Positions 1 through 9,484 of a stretch of 64,000 nucleotides of DNA are shown here, in pieces (position 1 is the first letter of the stretch; each line of letters starts with the position of its first letter). Origin of the DNA: an uncultured Granulosicoccaceae bacterium (GTDB taxonomy: Bacteria > Pseudomonadota > Gammaproteobacteria > Granulosicoccales > Granulosicoccaceae). Both the position numbers and the translations under genes were made by a program. The notes beneath the pieces are model-generated. The model saw nothing but the letters and a program-made list of their open reading frames with translations. It was not told where the DNA came from and ran no database searches. Location of the stretch: contig CAKZUP010000122.1 in NCBI GenBank assembly GCA_937922945.1, positions 23,643 to 87,642 on the forward strand, given 5' to 3'.

Positions 1-209
1 TATTGGGTTCGGGCAGTTTTCTCAAGCTTATGTTTGTGTTGCAAGTGCTTTTCTATGGTGCAGGGCTGGCGAATATGGCCGGTGTGCAAGGGCTGGACAA
101 CAAGTTGTTTAATTTCATTAAGGTGTTTTTGCAATTAAACGCAGCCGCTGTGGCAGGCGCATTTCGATTTTTCAGCGGAAACGCTAACGTGCGATGGAAG
201 CAATCATGA
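1..209 (+). CDS. C-terminal fragment of a membrane glycosyltransferase (partial)
   Basis: The reading frame is open at the left edge and stops with TGA at 207-209, so only the last ~68 residues are present. They form two hydrophobic stretches (around LKLMFVLQVLFYGAGLANM and NAAAVAGAFRFF) followed by a polar end with a Trp (VRWKQS). That is how many processive family-2 glycosyltransferases end, with a membrane helix pair followed by N-x-A-A/S-hydrophobic-G-hydrophobic-R-F. The frame overlaps the next gene by ATGA, which indicates translational coupling with a polysaccharide deacetylase. The glycosyltransferase assignment is an inference from this tail and the neighbours. The catalytic domain lies outside the window. 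Confidence 0.5.
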   Translation, partial: LGSGSFLKLMFVLQVLFYGAGLANMAGVQGLDNKLFNFIKVFLQLNAAAVAGAFRFFSGNANVRWKQS

Positions 210-970
210 GCGTTGTATTGATGTATCACGGGCTCTATCCAGGTGATGACACGAGCCGCATCGATGCTGAAGATTTGCCGTATGCAGTGTCACTTGAGAA
301 TTTTGTCGCACAGCTCGACATGCTTCGAGACAAGCAGGTCGGCTTGTTGAATATAAATGATTCAGGTATGCCAGATGTTGTTATTACATTCGACGATGGC
401 CATATCAGTAACTACGATATCGCGATGCCATTGCTGGCTGAAAGGGGCTTGAGTGCGTATCTGTTTGTCACCGGCGATTTTGTCGATAATCGGCCGCATT
501 TCTGTGGCGCCGAGCAGCTTGCGAAAATGGCTGATAATGGAATTGAAATTGGCTCGCATGGGATGACGCATCGGTTTTTCGATGATTTGTCCGATGCCGA
601 TGCAGAACGTGAACTACGTCAAAGTATGGTGCAGCTGGCAAGTCAAAGTGGACAGCAGATACAATCAATCTCCTTTCCAGGCGGTCGATATAGCCAACGT
701 ACGCTCGAAATTGCACGTAGTGCCGGATTTGCCCAGTTATTTGGCTCGGAAGTTGGAACGTTAAAGCACAGTGACATGAGCTCAATTGCACCACTAAAAC
801 GCGTAGCGATCAGACGCGGAACCACCATCGATGAGTTCGATCGAATGATTAATGCCGATGCGACGTATTATGCAATCGAAAAAACCAAGCACAAAGCCAA
901 GGCGCTGGTAAAGCGAACCTTGGGTAACCGGTTATACCATGGCCTCTACAAATCCATTTCAGCACGCTAA
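206..970 (+). CDS. Polysaccharide deacetylase (NodB/CE4 family)
   Basis: Predicted metal-dependent de-N-acetylase of an exopolysaccharide or its lipid-linked precursor. CE4 motifs are visible in order: TFDDG (motif 1, catalytic Asp and metal Asp), SHGMTH (motif 2, the two metal-binding His) and FPGG (motif 3 region). About 254 residues with no clear signal peptide, so it probably acts in the cytoplasm or at the membrane. I chose the ATG at 206 because it overlaps the upstream stop as ATGA and has GGAAG about six bases upstream. An in-frame ATG at 194 would add only four residues. It lies between a glycosyltransferase and an O-antigen-ligase-like gene and overlaps the latter by 32 bases, which fits one exopolysaccharide operon. 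Substrate unknown. Confidence 0.8.
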   Translation: MSVVLMYHGLYPGDDTSRIDAEDLPYAVSLENFVAQLDMLRDKQVGLLNINDSGMPDVVITFDDGHISNYDIAMPLLAERGLSAYLFVTGDFVDNRPHFCGAEQLAKMADNGIEIGSHGMTHRFFDDLSDADAERELRQSMVQLASQSGQQIQSISFPGGRYSQRTLEIARSAGFAQLFGSEVGTLKHSDMSSIAPLKRVAIRRGTTIDEFDRMINADATYYAIEKTKHKAKALVKRTLGNRLYHGLYKSISAR

Positions 971-2774
971 CGCAGACGATCTTGCTGGCGTGAACGAATC
1001 TATCGCTGATGTGGGCGTAAGGGGTCGTCGTGGGCGCCGTTCTGCGAATGGAGAGCGGATAAACAGAGGCCGCAAAGCCAAAGATCGAAAGGCTGCTGCG
1101 CGCGCGAACATGCACTACGGTCTTCCTGAATGGGAAGGGTTGAAGCCCGTTATTCTGTTTTTGCTCTTTCCGGGCATGCTCGCGGTCAGTATCGCTTTAA
1201 CAGGACCTTGGCCCATCTGGGCACTGTATGGTCTTGCCGGGCTTATGGGCTTATATGTATTCTCCACCGCGTTTCGCGGCGTTGAGCTGATCCTTGCTTG
1301 TTTGCTGCTGTATCTGCCGTTTTCGGGTACCTACGTCATCCCCGTTGCGCCCGGCGTTAACGGTACCAACATGCTTTTGCTGCTTGGCTTGTTTGCCTCG
1401 GTTCTGGCGAAAGTCGATGGGCGCTTAACCTGGTTGTCGTGGCCGCCTGGCACCACCATGGTGTTTCTGTTCGGCTTTATTAGCTGCTTGTCGGGCTTTA
1501 CGATTATGCGTGAACCGGGTGGCTATGCTCACTTGATGTATCACGAGCTGTTGAGCTACAAAGCCTGGATAGATCAATTTTTAATGTATTTTATTGCGCT
1601 CAGTTGTATCCGTACCATTGAAGTGGCAAAACGATTTGTGCTTTACATGTGCATTGGTGCGATGATTCTTGCGATTTACGCCATACCGGAAATGCTCGAT
1701 AAAATGGGTGGTTCAAGTATTGATAAAAGCCGTATCGGTGGGCCGCACAAGCAACCCAATATGTTTGGTGGGTTTCTCGCGTACACCGTATTACCAATCG
1801 GCGCGATTTTTGTCACTTATATAAAAGACATTCGAGCTTGGCTGCTAACACCGTATTTTCTTCTTGCGGCTAAACTGCTTATCGCCACCTTTTCACGTGG
1901 CGCGTATCTGGCCATGGCCGTTGGTGCGTTCATGGCGGCTTACTATAAAGGTAAGGGATTTTTGTTCTTTATTGCGACTGTGTCGATTTGCGTGTTTCTC
2001 GTCTTTCCGGGTTTGTTTCCACAGGCCGTTAAAGATCGACTAATCGGTTCAGAGAAAGAAATTGAAGTCATCGAAACTGGACCTGAAAAGCTCGATAAGA
2101 GTTCTGAACATCGAATAATACTTTGGCGAGCTGGCGGCAAGATGATTCTTGAAAGCCCCATACTAGGTAAGGGTTTTAAAGGGTTCCAGAAGCTCAAAGG
2201 ACAGTACACAGAGAAAGAGGTACACGAGAGCGATCCGCACAATACTTACATTTACGTTGCAGCACAGATGGGGCTGCCAGCATTAGTACTGTTCTTGATG
2301 ATACTGGGCTACTCATTTCATCTGGGACGGGTGCTTTCCCGCAACAAGGAAGATCTGTTTATAAGAGCAATTGGGGTCGGTGGAGCCGCAGCGACTGTCT
2401 GTTATTCCGTTATCTGTATATTTGGCTCTCGCGCAGTTAACCTCGAATTCACCTCGTACTTTTGGGCATACCTGGTTTGCATGCAGGTGATCAGTTATCA
2501 GCTCAAGCAAAAAAGTATGGAAGCTTTGCCGAAAAAGCGGCGGACCAATGCATTTGAAAAACGAAATAGTGTCTCAGCTGAGGCTGACGCGAATCCATCT
2601 GCCACGGCATCTGATGCCAGAATATCGACGCGTGATGCACTGGAAGATCAGCAAGATACATCAGCGCAACGTGCTCTACCGGCGCCAAGCGGCCAGCGTA
2701 AGCGCAAGCGTTCCGATGTTTCATTGGCAGACGCCCGTGAAAAACGGCGTCGTTTAAAGCACCACAGGCGCTAG
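939..2774 (+). CDS. O-antigen ligase / Wzy-type polysaccharide polymerase family membrane protein
   Basis: A 611-residue polytopic membrane protein with about ten or more hydrophobic segments between residues ~65 and ~525. A large polar loop near residues 370-440 contains RIILWRAGGKMILESPILGKGF and then DPHNTYIYVAAQMGLPA. These two stretches are the hallmark of the O-antigen ligase/Wzy_C domain, whose members join or polymerise lipid-linked glycans at the periplasmic face. Its place after a deacetylase and a glycosyltransferase fits capsule or exopolysaccharide assembly. Unusual features are the very basic tails on both sides: residues ~28-56 carry GRRGRR and many Lys/Arg, and the last ~80 residues include QRKRKRS and REKRRRLKHHRR. 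Polymerase versus ligase cannot be decided from sequence. Confidence 0.82.
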   Translation: MASTNPFQHANADDLAGVNESIADVGVRGRRGRRSANGERINRGRKAKDRKAAARANMHYGLPEWEGLKPVILFLLFPGMLAVSIALTGPWPIWALYGLAGLMGLYVFSTAFRGVELILACLLLYLPFSGTYVIPVAPGVNGTNMLLLLGLFASVLAKVDGRLTWLSWPPGTTMVFLFGFISCLSGFTIMREPGGYAHLMYHELLSYKAWIDQFLMYFIALSCIRTIEVAKRFVLYMCIGAMILAIYAIPEMLDKMGGSSIDKSRIGGPHKQPNMFGGFLAYTVLPIGAIFVTYIKDIRAWLLTPYFLLAAKLLIATFSRGAYLAMAVGAFMAAYYKGKGFLFFIATVSICVFLVFPGLFPQAVKDRLIGSEKEIEVIETGPEKLDKSSEHRIILWRAGGKMILESPILGKGFKGFQKLKGQYTEKEVHESDPHNTYIYVAAQMGLPALVLFLMILGYSFHLGRVLSRNKEDLFIRAIGVGGAAATVCYSVICIFGSRAVNLEFTSYFWAYLVCMQVISYQLKQKSMEALPKKRRTNAFEKRNSVSAEADANPSATASDARISTRDALEDQQDTSAQRALPAPSGQRKRKRSDVSLADAREKRRRLKHHRR

Positions 2775-2806
2775 AGTCCCTTCCCGACCGGTGCCAACCC
2801 TGTCAC

Positions 2807-2824
2807 ATTACAGTGAGCTGTAAT
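2807..2824. repeat. Short inverted repeat after the polysaccharide operon
   Basis: ATTACAG, four bases, CTGTAAT: a perfect 7-bp dyad 33 bases after the polymerase stop codon. It is followed by TTCCC rather than a T-run, so it is a weak terminator candidate and could equally be an operator. The rest of 2775-3149 contains no convincing gene. Apart from a candidate clpS promoter near 3080 I see nothing else in it. Confidence 0.3.
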
Positions 2825-3079
2825 TTCCCTGATAAACGCCGATTTTTGAACAGAAAATTGGCGCGCGGGTCTACAATCTAAAGGTGTGAGCGGTTATTAA
2901 CGCGCAAGAGGCACGTTAGGTTCTGCATGCAGCGGCAAAAGCCCAGTTGTCCTGTTTAAGTTGCTATCCAGTCGCTCAAGTGAAGTATTTTGTGTCCGCA
3001 TATTTAAATAGCGAATGAACAACCATACATCCTGCTAAGGGTATGAAAATTGCGGGTTATATAACTGCACTGAATCACA

Positions 3080-3107
3080 TTGCACTACACGAATTGCACA
3101 GTAGAAT
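3080..3107 (+). promoter_or_regulatory. Candidate sigma-70 promoter of clpS-clpA
   Basis: TTGCAC at 3080-3085 and TAGAAT at 3102-3107 are separated by 16 bases and lie about 40 bases upstream of the clpS start codon. The -35 matches TTGACA at 4 of 6 positions and the -10 matches TATAAT at 5 of 6. Sequence inspection only. Confidence 0.4.
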
Positions 3108-3149
3108 AGCAGTTCGAGCCGGAGTTCTGAGATTCGTGGAAATCGCTGT

Positions 3150-3470
3150 ATGAGTGAAAAAGAATATAACGACAATGAAGGTGGGCTGGTTGTTGAACGA
3201 GCCAAGCCAAAACTGGCTAAACCGCCATTGTTTAAAGTTGTGTTGATAAACGACGACTACACACCGATGGAGTTTGTGGTCGAAGTGTTACAACTTTTTT
3301 TTAGTCTGGATTTTGAACAGGCACATGTCATTATGTTGCATGTTCATCAAAAGGGTAAGGGTGTTTGCGGTGTGTACACCCGAGAGATTGCTGAAACTAA
3401 AGTTGCTTTAGTGAATCAATACTCAAGGGAAGGCAAGCATCCACTCATGTGCGAAATGGAAGAGGCCTAA
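3150..3470 (+). CDS. clpS: ClpS, ATP-dependent Clp protease adaptor
   Basis: N-recognin adaptor that delivers N-end-rule substrates to ClpAP in the cytoplasm. It has 106 residues, the usual length. The core [19 protein letters not shown] and the [19 protein letters not shown] block are intact. Residues known to contact the N-degron are present: N34, D35, D36 and H66, the same numbering as E. coli ClpS. It is directly followed by clpA, 62 bases downstream, which is the standard gammaproteobacterial arrangement. Confidence 0.97.
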   Translation: MSEKEYNDNEGGLVVERAKPKLAKPPLFKVVLINDDYTPMEFVVEVLQLFFSLDFEQAHVIMLHVHQKGKGVCGVYTREIAETKVALVNQYSREGKHPLMCEMEEA

Positions 3471-3532
3471 CGGGGCGGCCAGCCAACGCTGATAGCTGCC
3501 ATCATTTGGAATAACTTCGGTCAACTGAAAAC

Positions 3533-5812
3533 ATGCTAAGCAAAGAACTGGAATTTACATTAAACAACGCGTTCAAGGAAGCACGTGCCAGGCGGTTCGA
3601 ATTTATGACAGTGGAGCATCTGTTGCTCGCGCTGATCGATAATCCCACAGCTGCTCAGGTTCTGCGTGCGTGTGGAGGTGATCTCGATACGCTTCGCGAT
3701 GAGCTCGACACCTTCGTTGAAGAGAACACACCGTTGCTCGATGAGAACGACACACGCGAGACTCAACCCACTCTTGGGTTCCAGCGCGTACTTCAACGCG
3801 CAGTCTTCCACGTGCAAAGCTCGGGTAAGAAAGAAGTTACCGGTGCTAACGTACTGGTTGCCATATTTGGTGAGCAGGATTCTCAAACGGTTTATTTGCT
3901 TAATAAGCAGAACATCACGCGTCTGGATGTTGTTAACTACATTTCCCACGGCATTGCCAAGAATTCACAGGATGAGCCCGAAGATACCGAAGAGAGCAGT
4001 GGCGAATACGGTGGCGAAGAGAGTGAATCGGATGCCAAGCCGCTAGATAAATATGCAACAAACCTGAATGTAAAAGCACAAGCCGGTGATATCGACCCGC
4101 TTATTGGTCGTGACTTTGAAATTGAGCGTGCTTCTCAAGTTCTATGCCGTCGTCGGAAAAACAACCCATTGTTGGTGGGTGAGGCTGGTGTTGGTAAAAC
4201 AGCTATCGCCGAAGGTCTTGCCAAGAAAATCGTTGATGGTGAAGTGCCAGAAGTATTGGCAGACAGCGTTATCTATTCACTCGATTTAGGCGCCTTGGTC
4301 GCTGGTACAAAATACCGCGGCGATTTTGAAAAGCGCTTGAAGAGTATTCTTACGCAATTAAAGAAAGAGCCCGGAGCGGTGCTGTTCATCGATGAAATCC
4401 ACACCATTATTGGCGCAGGTGCTGCATCTGGTGGAGTTATGGATGCATCGAACCTGATAAAGCCCATGCTTGCATCAGGTGAATTGAAGTGCATTGGCTC
4501 CACGACCTATCAGGAATACCGAGGTATTTTTGAGAAAGATCGCGCATTATCTCGCCGATTCCAGAAAATTGATGTCGCCGAGCCAACAATTGAGCAAACC
4601 TTTGAAATACTCAAAGGTCTTAAAACGCGTTACGAAGAATTTCACGAAGTGAAGTACTCGCAGAATGCGTTAAAAACGGCAGCAGAACTATCTGGTCGTT
4701 ATATCAACGATCGATTCCTGCCTGATAAGGCCATTGACGTTATTGACGAAGCTGGTGCGAACCATCGCGTTAAGGGCACGTCGGTAAAGGGCAAAAAATC
4801 AATCACGGTTAAAGATATTGAAGCGATCATTGCCAAGATTGCTCGTATACCTGAAAAAAGTGTGTCTTCAACCGATATGGATAAATTGAAAACTCTGTCG
4901 CGCGATCTTCGCATGCTGGTGTTCGGTCAAGACGATGCTATCGATACATTAGCATCTGCAATCAAAATGTCGCGATCAGGCCTGGGGCCACAAGATAAGC
5001 CGATTGGTAGCTTTATGTTTGCTGGGCCTACAGGGGTTGGTAAAACAGAGGTGACCAAACAACTGGCAAAGATAATGGGTATTGAGCTTATCCGTTTCGA
5101 TATGTCTGAGTATATGGAGCGTCATACGGTTTCTCGACTTATTGGCGCACCTCCTGGATACGTTGGGTTTGATCAAGGTGGTTTGTTAACCGATGCGGTT
5201 GTGCAGAATCCACATTCAGTTGTGCTGCTCGATGAAATTGAAAAAGCCCACCCGGATGTCTTTAACCTGTTATTGCAGGTTATGGATCACGGTACTTTGA
5301 CAGATAACAATGGTCGTAAGGCAGATTTTCGTAACATCATCCTGATCATGACGACCAATGCTGGTGCGGAATCGCTTTCACGTACAACCATGGGATTTAC
5401 CCAGCAGGATCACGCAACCGATGGTTCGGAAGCGGTAAACAAAATGTTTTCACCTGAATTCAGAAACCGTTTAGATTCAATCATTCAATTCAAACCACTC
5501 GATAAGAAGATTATTCTTAACGTGGTTGATAAATTTATTATTGAACTTGAAGCGCAACTGGAAGAGAAAAACGTGTCCATCGACTTCAACTATGAAGCAA
5601 AAACATGGTTGGCTGAACACGGTTTCGACCCGCAAATGGGTGCGCGACCGATGGCACGCATTATCAGCGAAAATATCAAGAAACCGCTGGCAGATGAAAT
5701 ACTGTTCGGTAAACTGAGTAAAGGTGGCAAAGTGCGCGTTATTCTCGACGATAAAGGCAAGATTGCCTTTGAGTTTGAAAGCCGAGAAAGCAAGGAAGCA
5801 ACGATTCAGTAA
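3533..5812 (+). CDS. clpA: ClpA, ATPase subunit of the ClpAP protease
   Basis: AAA+ unfoldase that feeds proteins to ClpP. It has 759 residues, in line with E. coli ClpA. In order: a double Clp-N domain (1-~150), an acidic linker ([10 protein letters not shown] region), AAA-1 with Walker A GEAGVGKT (K222) and Walker B VLFIDE, AAA-2 with Walker A GPTGVGKT (K504) and Walker B VVLLDE, then the D2-small domain. The ClpP-docking loop that is usually IGL or IGF reads MGF here (residues ~620-622). Start at ATG 3533; no strong Shine-Dalgarno is visible, so it may be translated with clpS. A strong terminator follows. Confidence 0.97.
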   Translation: MLSKELEFTLNNAFKEARARRFEFMTVEHLLLALIDNPTAAQVLRACGGDLDTLRDELDTFVEENTPLLDENDTRETQPTLGFQRVLQRAVFHVQSSGKKEVTGANVLVAIFGEQDSQTVYLLNKQNITRLDVVNYISHGIAKNSQDEPEDTEESSGEYGGEESESDAKPLDKYATNLNVKAQAGDIDPLIGRDFEIERASQVLCRRRKNNPLLVGEAGVGKTAIAEGLAKKIVDGEVPEVLADSVIYSLDLGALVAGTKYRGDFEKRLKSILTQLKKEPGAVLFIDEIHTIIGAGAASGGVMDASNLIKPMLASGELKCIGSTTYQEYRGIFEKDRALSRRFQKIDVAEPTIEQTFEILKGLKTRYEEFHEVKYSQNALKTAAELSGRYINDRFLPDKAIDVIDEAGANHRVKGTSVKGKKSITVKDIEAIIAKIARIPEKSVSSTDMDKLKTLSRDLRMLVFGQDDAIDTLASAIKMSRSGLGPQDKPIGSFMFAGPTGVGKTEVTKQLAKIMGIELIRFDMSEYMERHTVSRLIGAPPGYVGFDQGGLLTDAVVQNPHSVVLLDEIEKAHPDVFNLLLQVMDHGTLTDNNGRKADFRNIILIMTTNAGAESLSRTTMGFTQQDHATDGSEAVNKMFSPEFRNRLDSIIQFKPLDKKIILNVVDKFIIELEAQLEEKNVSIDFNYEAKTWLAEHGFDPQMGARPMARIISENIKKPLADEILFGKLSKGGKVRVILDDKGKIAFEFESRESKEATIQ

Positions 5813-5881
5813 TGAAAGCAACACAGATCAATCGTGTAATGGCGGGTTCGAGGTCATAACAACGCATTAATTACTGTGTTT

Positions 5882-5918
5882 AAAAAGGTCGGTAAGCGTA
5901 AGCAAACCGGCCTTTTTT
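5882..5918 (+). terminator. Rho-independent terminator after clpA
   Basis: AAAAAGGTCGGT pairs with ACCGGCCTTTTTT across a 12-base loop, with one G-U pair, and the 3' arm runs into six T. The 5' arm starts with an A-run, so the hairpin can also terminate transcription of the minus-strand MATE gene, which ends at 5962. Confidence 0.85.
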
Positions 5919-5961
5919 ATGTCTGCAATTTGTAGCAATTGCTAATGCACGTGTGTCGACA

Positions 5962-7398
5962 CTAATGACCGCGATGATTCACACCAGAGGCACCATGCAA
6001 ATGATGATGCAAGCGTAACTTTGACCACTTTGCATCTATCGATTTGCCTGCTTCAGCCCTTTTTAACAACCAGTTCGCAACGCCGAAAGCGATAAGCCCC
6101 GCCAACGCATTAGCTAGTGCTTGTCCCGCCAAAACTCCTTTTGCACCAAACAGTGATGAGAACAGAAAAATAAGCGGGATAGCCAAAATAAGATCGCGGC
6201 CAACGTTACTGATGGTTGCATAACCCGGGTGACGGAGCACCGTGAATATCGGATTTGCGGTTAACTGCAAGCCAAACAGAATATAAGAACCGACAATAAA
6301 GCTTGCATAGAACTTCAATAGTTCAGCTGCGGCATCATCCAGTGAAAACACATTGGCTAACCAATGGTGAATAAAAAACATAAACACGGTAATGGGAATC
6401 ACGTACATCACGACAAAACGTAAGCCTGCGAACAGTGTTTCGTAAACACGATGAATTTGTTTTGCGCCAAAGTTCTGCGATGCGACAGGACCAATTGCAC
6501 CACTTAAACCGTAAAGACCGGCAAACAGCACAGGCGTGATACGACCGATAACGGATGCAGCTGCTACAGCGTCGGTACCAAAGCGGGCCATTTGTGCCGT
6601 TGCGAACGCCGAGCTTATCGGTGCGCTTAAATTGGTTAACATCGCTGGCAGTGCGATGCCATTTAGCTCCTTAACATCGGTTAAAAATTTCGACCAATCC
6701 GGCGCCGCCAACAGCTTGTGCTTACGTTGAATATTGAAAAAGCCGACTCCGGCAACCACGAATCGAGAGATCACGGACGCAATAGCGGCACCACTTAAAC
6801 CAAGCCCTGCGCCGAAGATCAGAATCGGGTCCAGCACCCCATTAACAATTCCACCCCATAAGGTTGTCCACATCGACATTCGAGGGGAGCCGACAGATCG
6901 CAGTAAGCTGTTACAGGCGAAGGCAATACCGAGAATAGGTAAGGATGCGCCAACAATTCTAAAATACGATACGGCAAGATCTAATACTTCGCCGCTTGCG
7001 CCAATCAGTGAAAGTAGGTTGGGTGCATAAACTAACGTGACAAGTGTAATGGGTATTGTCCAGCACAACGAATACATTAAGCCGTGTGTTGCCATGCGGC
7101 GAGTTCGGTCACTGTATTCTGATGTGCCATCTGATGAACGCAGGTCTTTATCTGCGCCGATGGTTTGAGACACAATGGTCGAGACAGCAACCGATATACC
7201 GATACATGCAGATGCGCCAAGAAAAAGTCCCAAGCCGGCAAAACCAATGGCCGCTGCCAACGATGATTCTCCCAACAGGGAGATAAAAAACATATCCACA
7301 AGGTCGACGATAAAAATCGCGAACAAACCCACAGCCGACGTCATTGATAATTCGGTAACGTGCTTGAAGATTGGCCCTTCAGTGTAACTGGCACTCAT
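5962..7398 (-). CDS. MATE family multidrug/Na+ efflux transporter
   Basis: A 478-residue inner-membrane protein with about 12 hydrophobic segments in two homologous halves, as expected for the MATE family (cation-coupled exporters of drugs or metabolites). The first helix region reads SAVGLFAIFIVDLVDMFFIS, typical of the DinF/NorM start. No catalytic residues are diagnostic at this level and the substrate cannot be predicted. The last ~20 residues are His-rich (LHHHLHG, NHRGH), which is unusual and could bind a metal. It lies 13 bases downstream of a Kef-type antiporter gene on the same strand and is probably co-transcribed with it. Confidence 0.85.
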   Translation of the reverse strand: MSASYTEGPIFKHVTELSMTSAVGLFAIFIVDLVDMFFISLLGESSLAAAIGFAGLGLFLGASACIGISVAVSTIVSQTIGADKDLRSSDGTSEYSDRTRRMATHGLMYSLCWTIPITLVTLVYAPNLLSLIGASGEVLDLAVSYFRIVGASLPILGIAFACNSLLRSVGSPRMSMWTTLWGGIVNGVLDPILIFGAGLGLSGAAIASVISRFVVAGVGFFNIQRKHKLLAAPDWSKFLTDVKELNGIALPAMLTNLSAPISSAFATAQMARFGTDAVAAASVIGRITPVLFAGLYGLSGAIGPVASQNFGAKQIHRVYETLFAGLRFVVMYVIPITVFMFFIHHWLANVFSLDDAAAELLKFYASFIVGSYILFGLQLTANPIFTVLRHPGYATISNVGRDLILAIPLIFLFSSLFGAKGVLAGQALANALAGLIAFGVANWLLKRAEAGKSIDAKWSKLRLHHHLHGASGVNHRGH

Positions 7399-7411
7399 TT
7401 GAATTCCTGAG

Positions 7412-9343
7412 CTACGTCGCTTTCGGCTCTGCGCTGTTATCCAACTCAGGCTTCGGCTCGCTCAAGGTCTCATTTTCCCGAATAATATCCTGAAGATTCT
7501 GTTTGCCTTGAACAACTTGTTCTTGCAGCGGCATGAGCTCCCGTACTTTTTGCAGGTATGCCGGATTCTCGCCGATAGGTACACCGGGTTTGTACGTCTC
7601 GGCCACCTCGCGAATAATGTACCGATCGAATTCAACGAATCGATCTATTTTCTGTTGAGCATCATTCAATGGAATATCGAGCGCTTCCAGGGCCGAACGG
7701 GCCGCTCGAGTGGCGCTGTCAAACGTGTCGCGAATAATGTCAGCGGCACCTGCAGCATACAGATCATAGACATGATGTCGATTCAGTGCGCGGGCAATAA
7801 TATGAACATGTGGGTAGTTTTCTTTAACGTATTTAACCACCCCAGTGATTTGCTCTTCATCATCGATTGCAACAACGAGTATGTGCGCCTGATCGATACC
7901 GGCAGCATGCAATAGGTCGGGTCGGGTGGCATCTCCATAAAAGGCTTTGATGCCTAACTTTCGAAATGTTTCCAAGTGTTTTGCATTGTAGTCGACCACC
8001 ACCGTGTTATGCCCGGACGCCGTCAGAATGCGATTGATCACACTGCCGAACCGACCGATACCGGCAATGACGATGTTGGCGTGCTCATCAATGATATCGG
8101 CTGGTTGATCGGAGTCGGAGGCGGAAAATCGGGGTGCTATGAACTTATCAAAAACGATAAACAGTGCAGGAGTTAGCAGCATGGATAAAGCGACAACTAG
8201 CAATAGTTTGTCGGCGATGGATTCGGGAATAACTTTGTTAGCCACCGTAAAGCTGAGTAGGACGAAACCGAATTCCCCGGCCTGCGCCAAACTTAATGAG
8301 AATAACCAACGGTTGCTGCCACCGATTTTGAAAACCAGACTCAAGACAAATAGCACCATCGCTTTGAGCGCGATTAAACCGACCGTAAGCCCGATGATCA
8401 AGCCGACATTTTCTGCCAGCAAAGTAAAATTTATAGAGGCGCCAACAGTAATAAAGAACAAGCCAAGCAGTAAGCCTTTGAAAGGATCGATGTCGCTCTC
8501 AAGTTCATGTCTGAATTCGCTGGTGGCTAAAACCACACCCGCCAGAAATGTTCCGAGTGCCGGAGAGAGCCCGACAAGAGTCATTAACAAAGCTATTCCA
8601 ACCACCAGCATCAGCGCTGCTGCCACAAATATTTCGCGTAAGTTTGCCATTGCTATATAGCGGAACAATGGCCGGACTAAATAGTGGCCGCCCAGAATCA
8701 CTGCTGCTATTGCAGCGATGGTAATAATTGTTCTCTGCCAACCGTTAACGTGCTCAACCAGACTAACACCGGCCCCATGACCGTCTGCCTCAGCAGCAGA
8801 ACCAACCGCCGATGCTGTGTCCATTAGTTCCGGCATGGCCAGTAGCGGAATTAACGCAAGCATGGGTATAACGGCAATGTCCTGAAACAGGAGTACTGAA
8901 AACCCGGCCTGCCCACCGTCTGATTTCATCAGGCCTTTTTCATTCAGGGTTTGCAGCACAATGGCTGTGGAAGATAAACACAACACGAGGCCAATGGCGA
9001 GGGAGATGGTGAACGGGAGACCAAACAACATGGCAATAGCCGTGACCAGTCCTGCCGTTAATACGACTTGAAGTCCGCCTAAGCCTAATAACCGATTACG
9101 CATTTGCCAAAGCATCCGCGGTTCGAGTTCCAGGCCGACGAGAAAGAGCATCATCACCACGCCGAACTCTGCAATATGCTGGATTGCAACAACATCGATA
9201 TGCAACGCATACAGAACAGGACTGATCACAATTCCGGCGATAAGGTAACCCAGTACGGAGCCCAGACCGAACCGGGCTGCCACAGGAACAGCAATCACAC
9301 CTGCGATTAAAAAGAGAAAGGCAACCAGAAGTAGATTCGACAT
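7412..9343 (-). CDS. CPA2-type monovalent cation/H+ antiporter (KefB/KefC-like)
   Basis: A 643-residue protein. The N-terminal ~390 residues are a 12-13 helix Na+/H+ exchanger domain. A cytoplasmic TrkA-N/RCK domain starts near residue 420, with the nucleotide-binding GIGRFG motif and a conserved acidic residue at the end of the next strand (VVVDYNAKH). The family performs K+ or Na+ efflux in exchange for H+, usually gated by NAD(H) or glutathione adducts through the RCK domain. Residues ~545-643 form a charged helical C-terminal tail. KefF/KefG-type ancillary subunit genes are not adjacent. Its own substrate is not deducible. First gene of a two-gene unit with the MATE exporter. Confidence 0.85.
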   Translation of the reverse strand: MSNLLLVAFLFLIAGVIAVPVAARFGLGSVLGYLIAGIVISPVLYALHIDVVAIQHIAEFGVVMMLFLVGLELEPRMLWQMRNRLLGLGGLQVVLTAGLVTAIAMLFGLPFTISLAIGLVLCLSSTAIVLQTLNEKGLMKSDGGQAGFSVLLFQDIAVIPMLALIPLLAMPELMDTASAVGSAAEADGHGAGVSLVEHVNGWQRTIITIAAIAAVILGGHYLVRPLFRYIAMANLREIFVAAALMLVVGIALLMTLVGLSPALGTFLAGVVLATSEFRHELESDIDPFKGLLLGLFFITVGASINFTLLAENVGLIIGLTVGLIALKAMVLFVLSLVFKIGGSNRWLFSLSLAQAGEFGFVLLSFTVANKVIPESIADKLLLVVALSMLLTPALFIVFDKFIAPRFSASDSDQPADIIDEHANIVIAGIGRFGSVINRILTASGHNTVVVDYNAKHLETFRKLGIKAFYGDATRPDLLHAAGIDQAHILVVAIDDEEQITGVVKYVKENYPHVHIIARALNRHHVYDLYAAGAADIIRDTFDSATRAARSALEALDIPLNDAQQKIDRFVEFDRYIIREVAETYKPGVPIGENPAYLQKVRELMPLQEQVVQGKQNLQDIIRENETLSEPKPELDNSAEPKAT

Positions 9344-9484
9344 GCGGGCAAATTCCTTTGGAGCTTGTGCTCAACAGAATGCGTGTGTCTTTTTAGTGTA
9401 CCGAATCGACTGTTATCTCGATACTAGTACCGTTTGTTCAGCAAGTGCTTCTACAAGCCGTTGCGCATTTAACGCCTGAATTTT

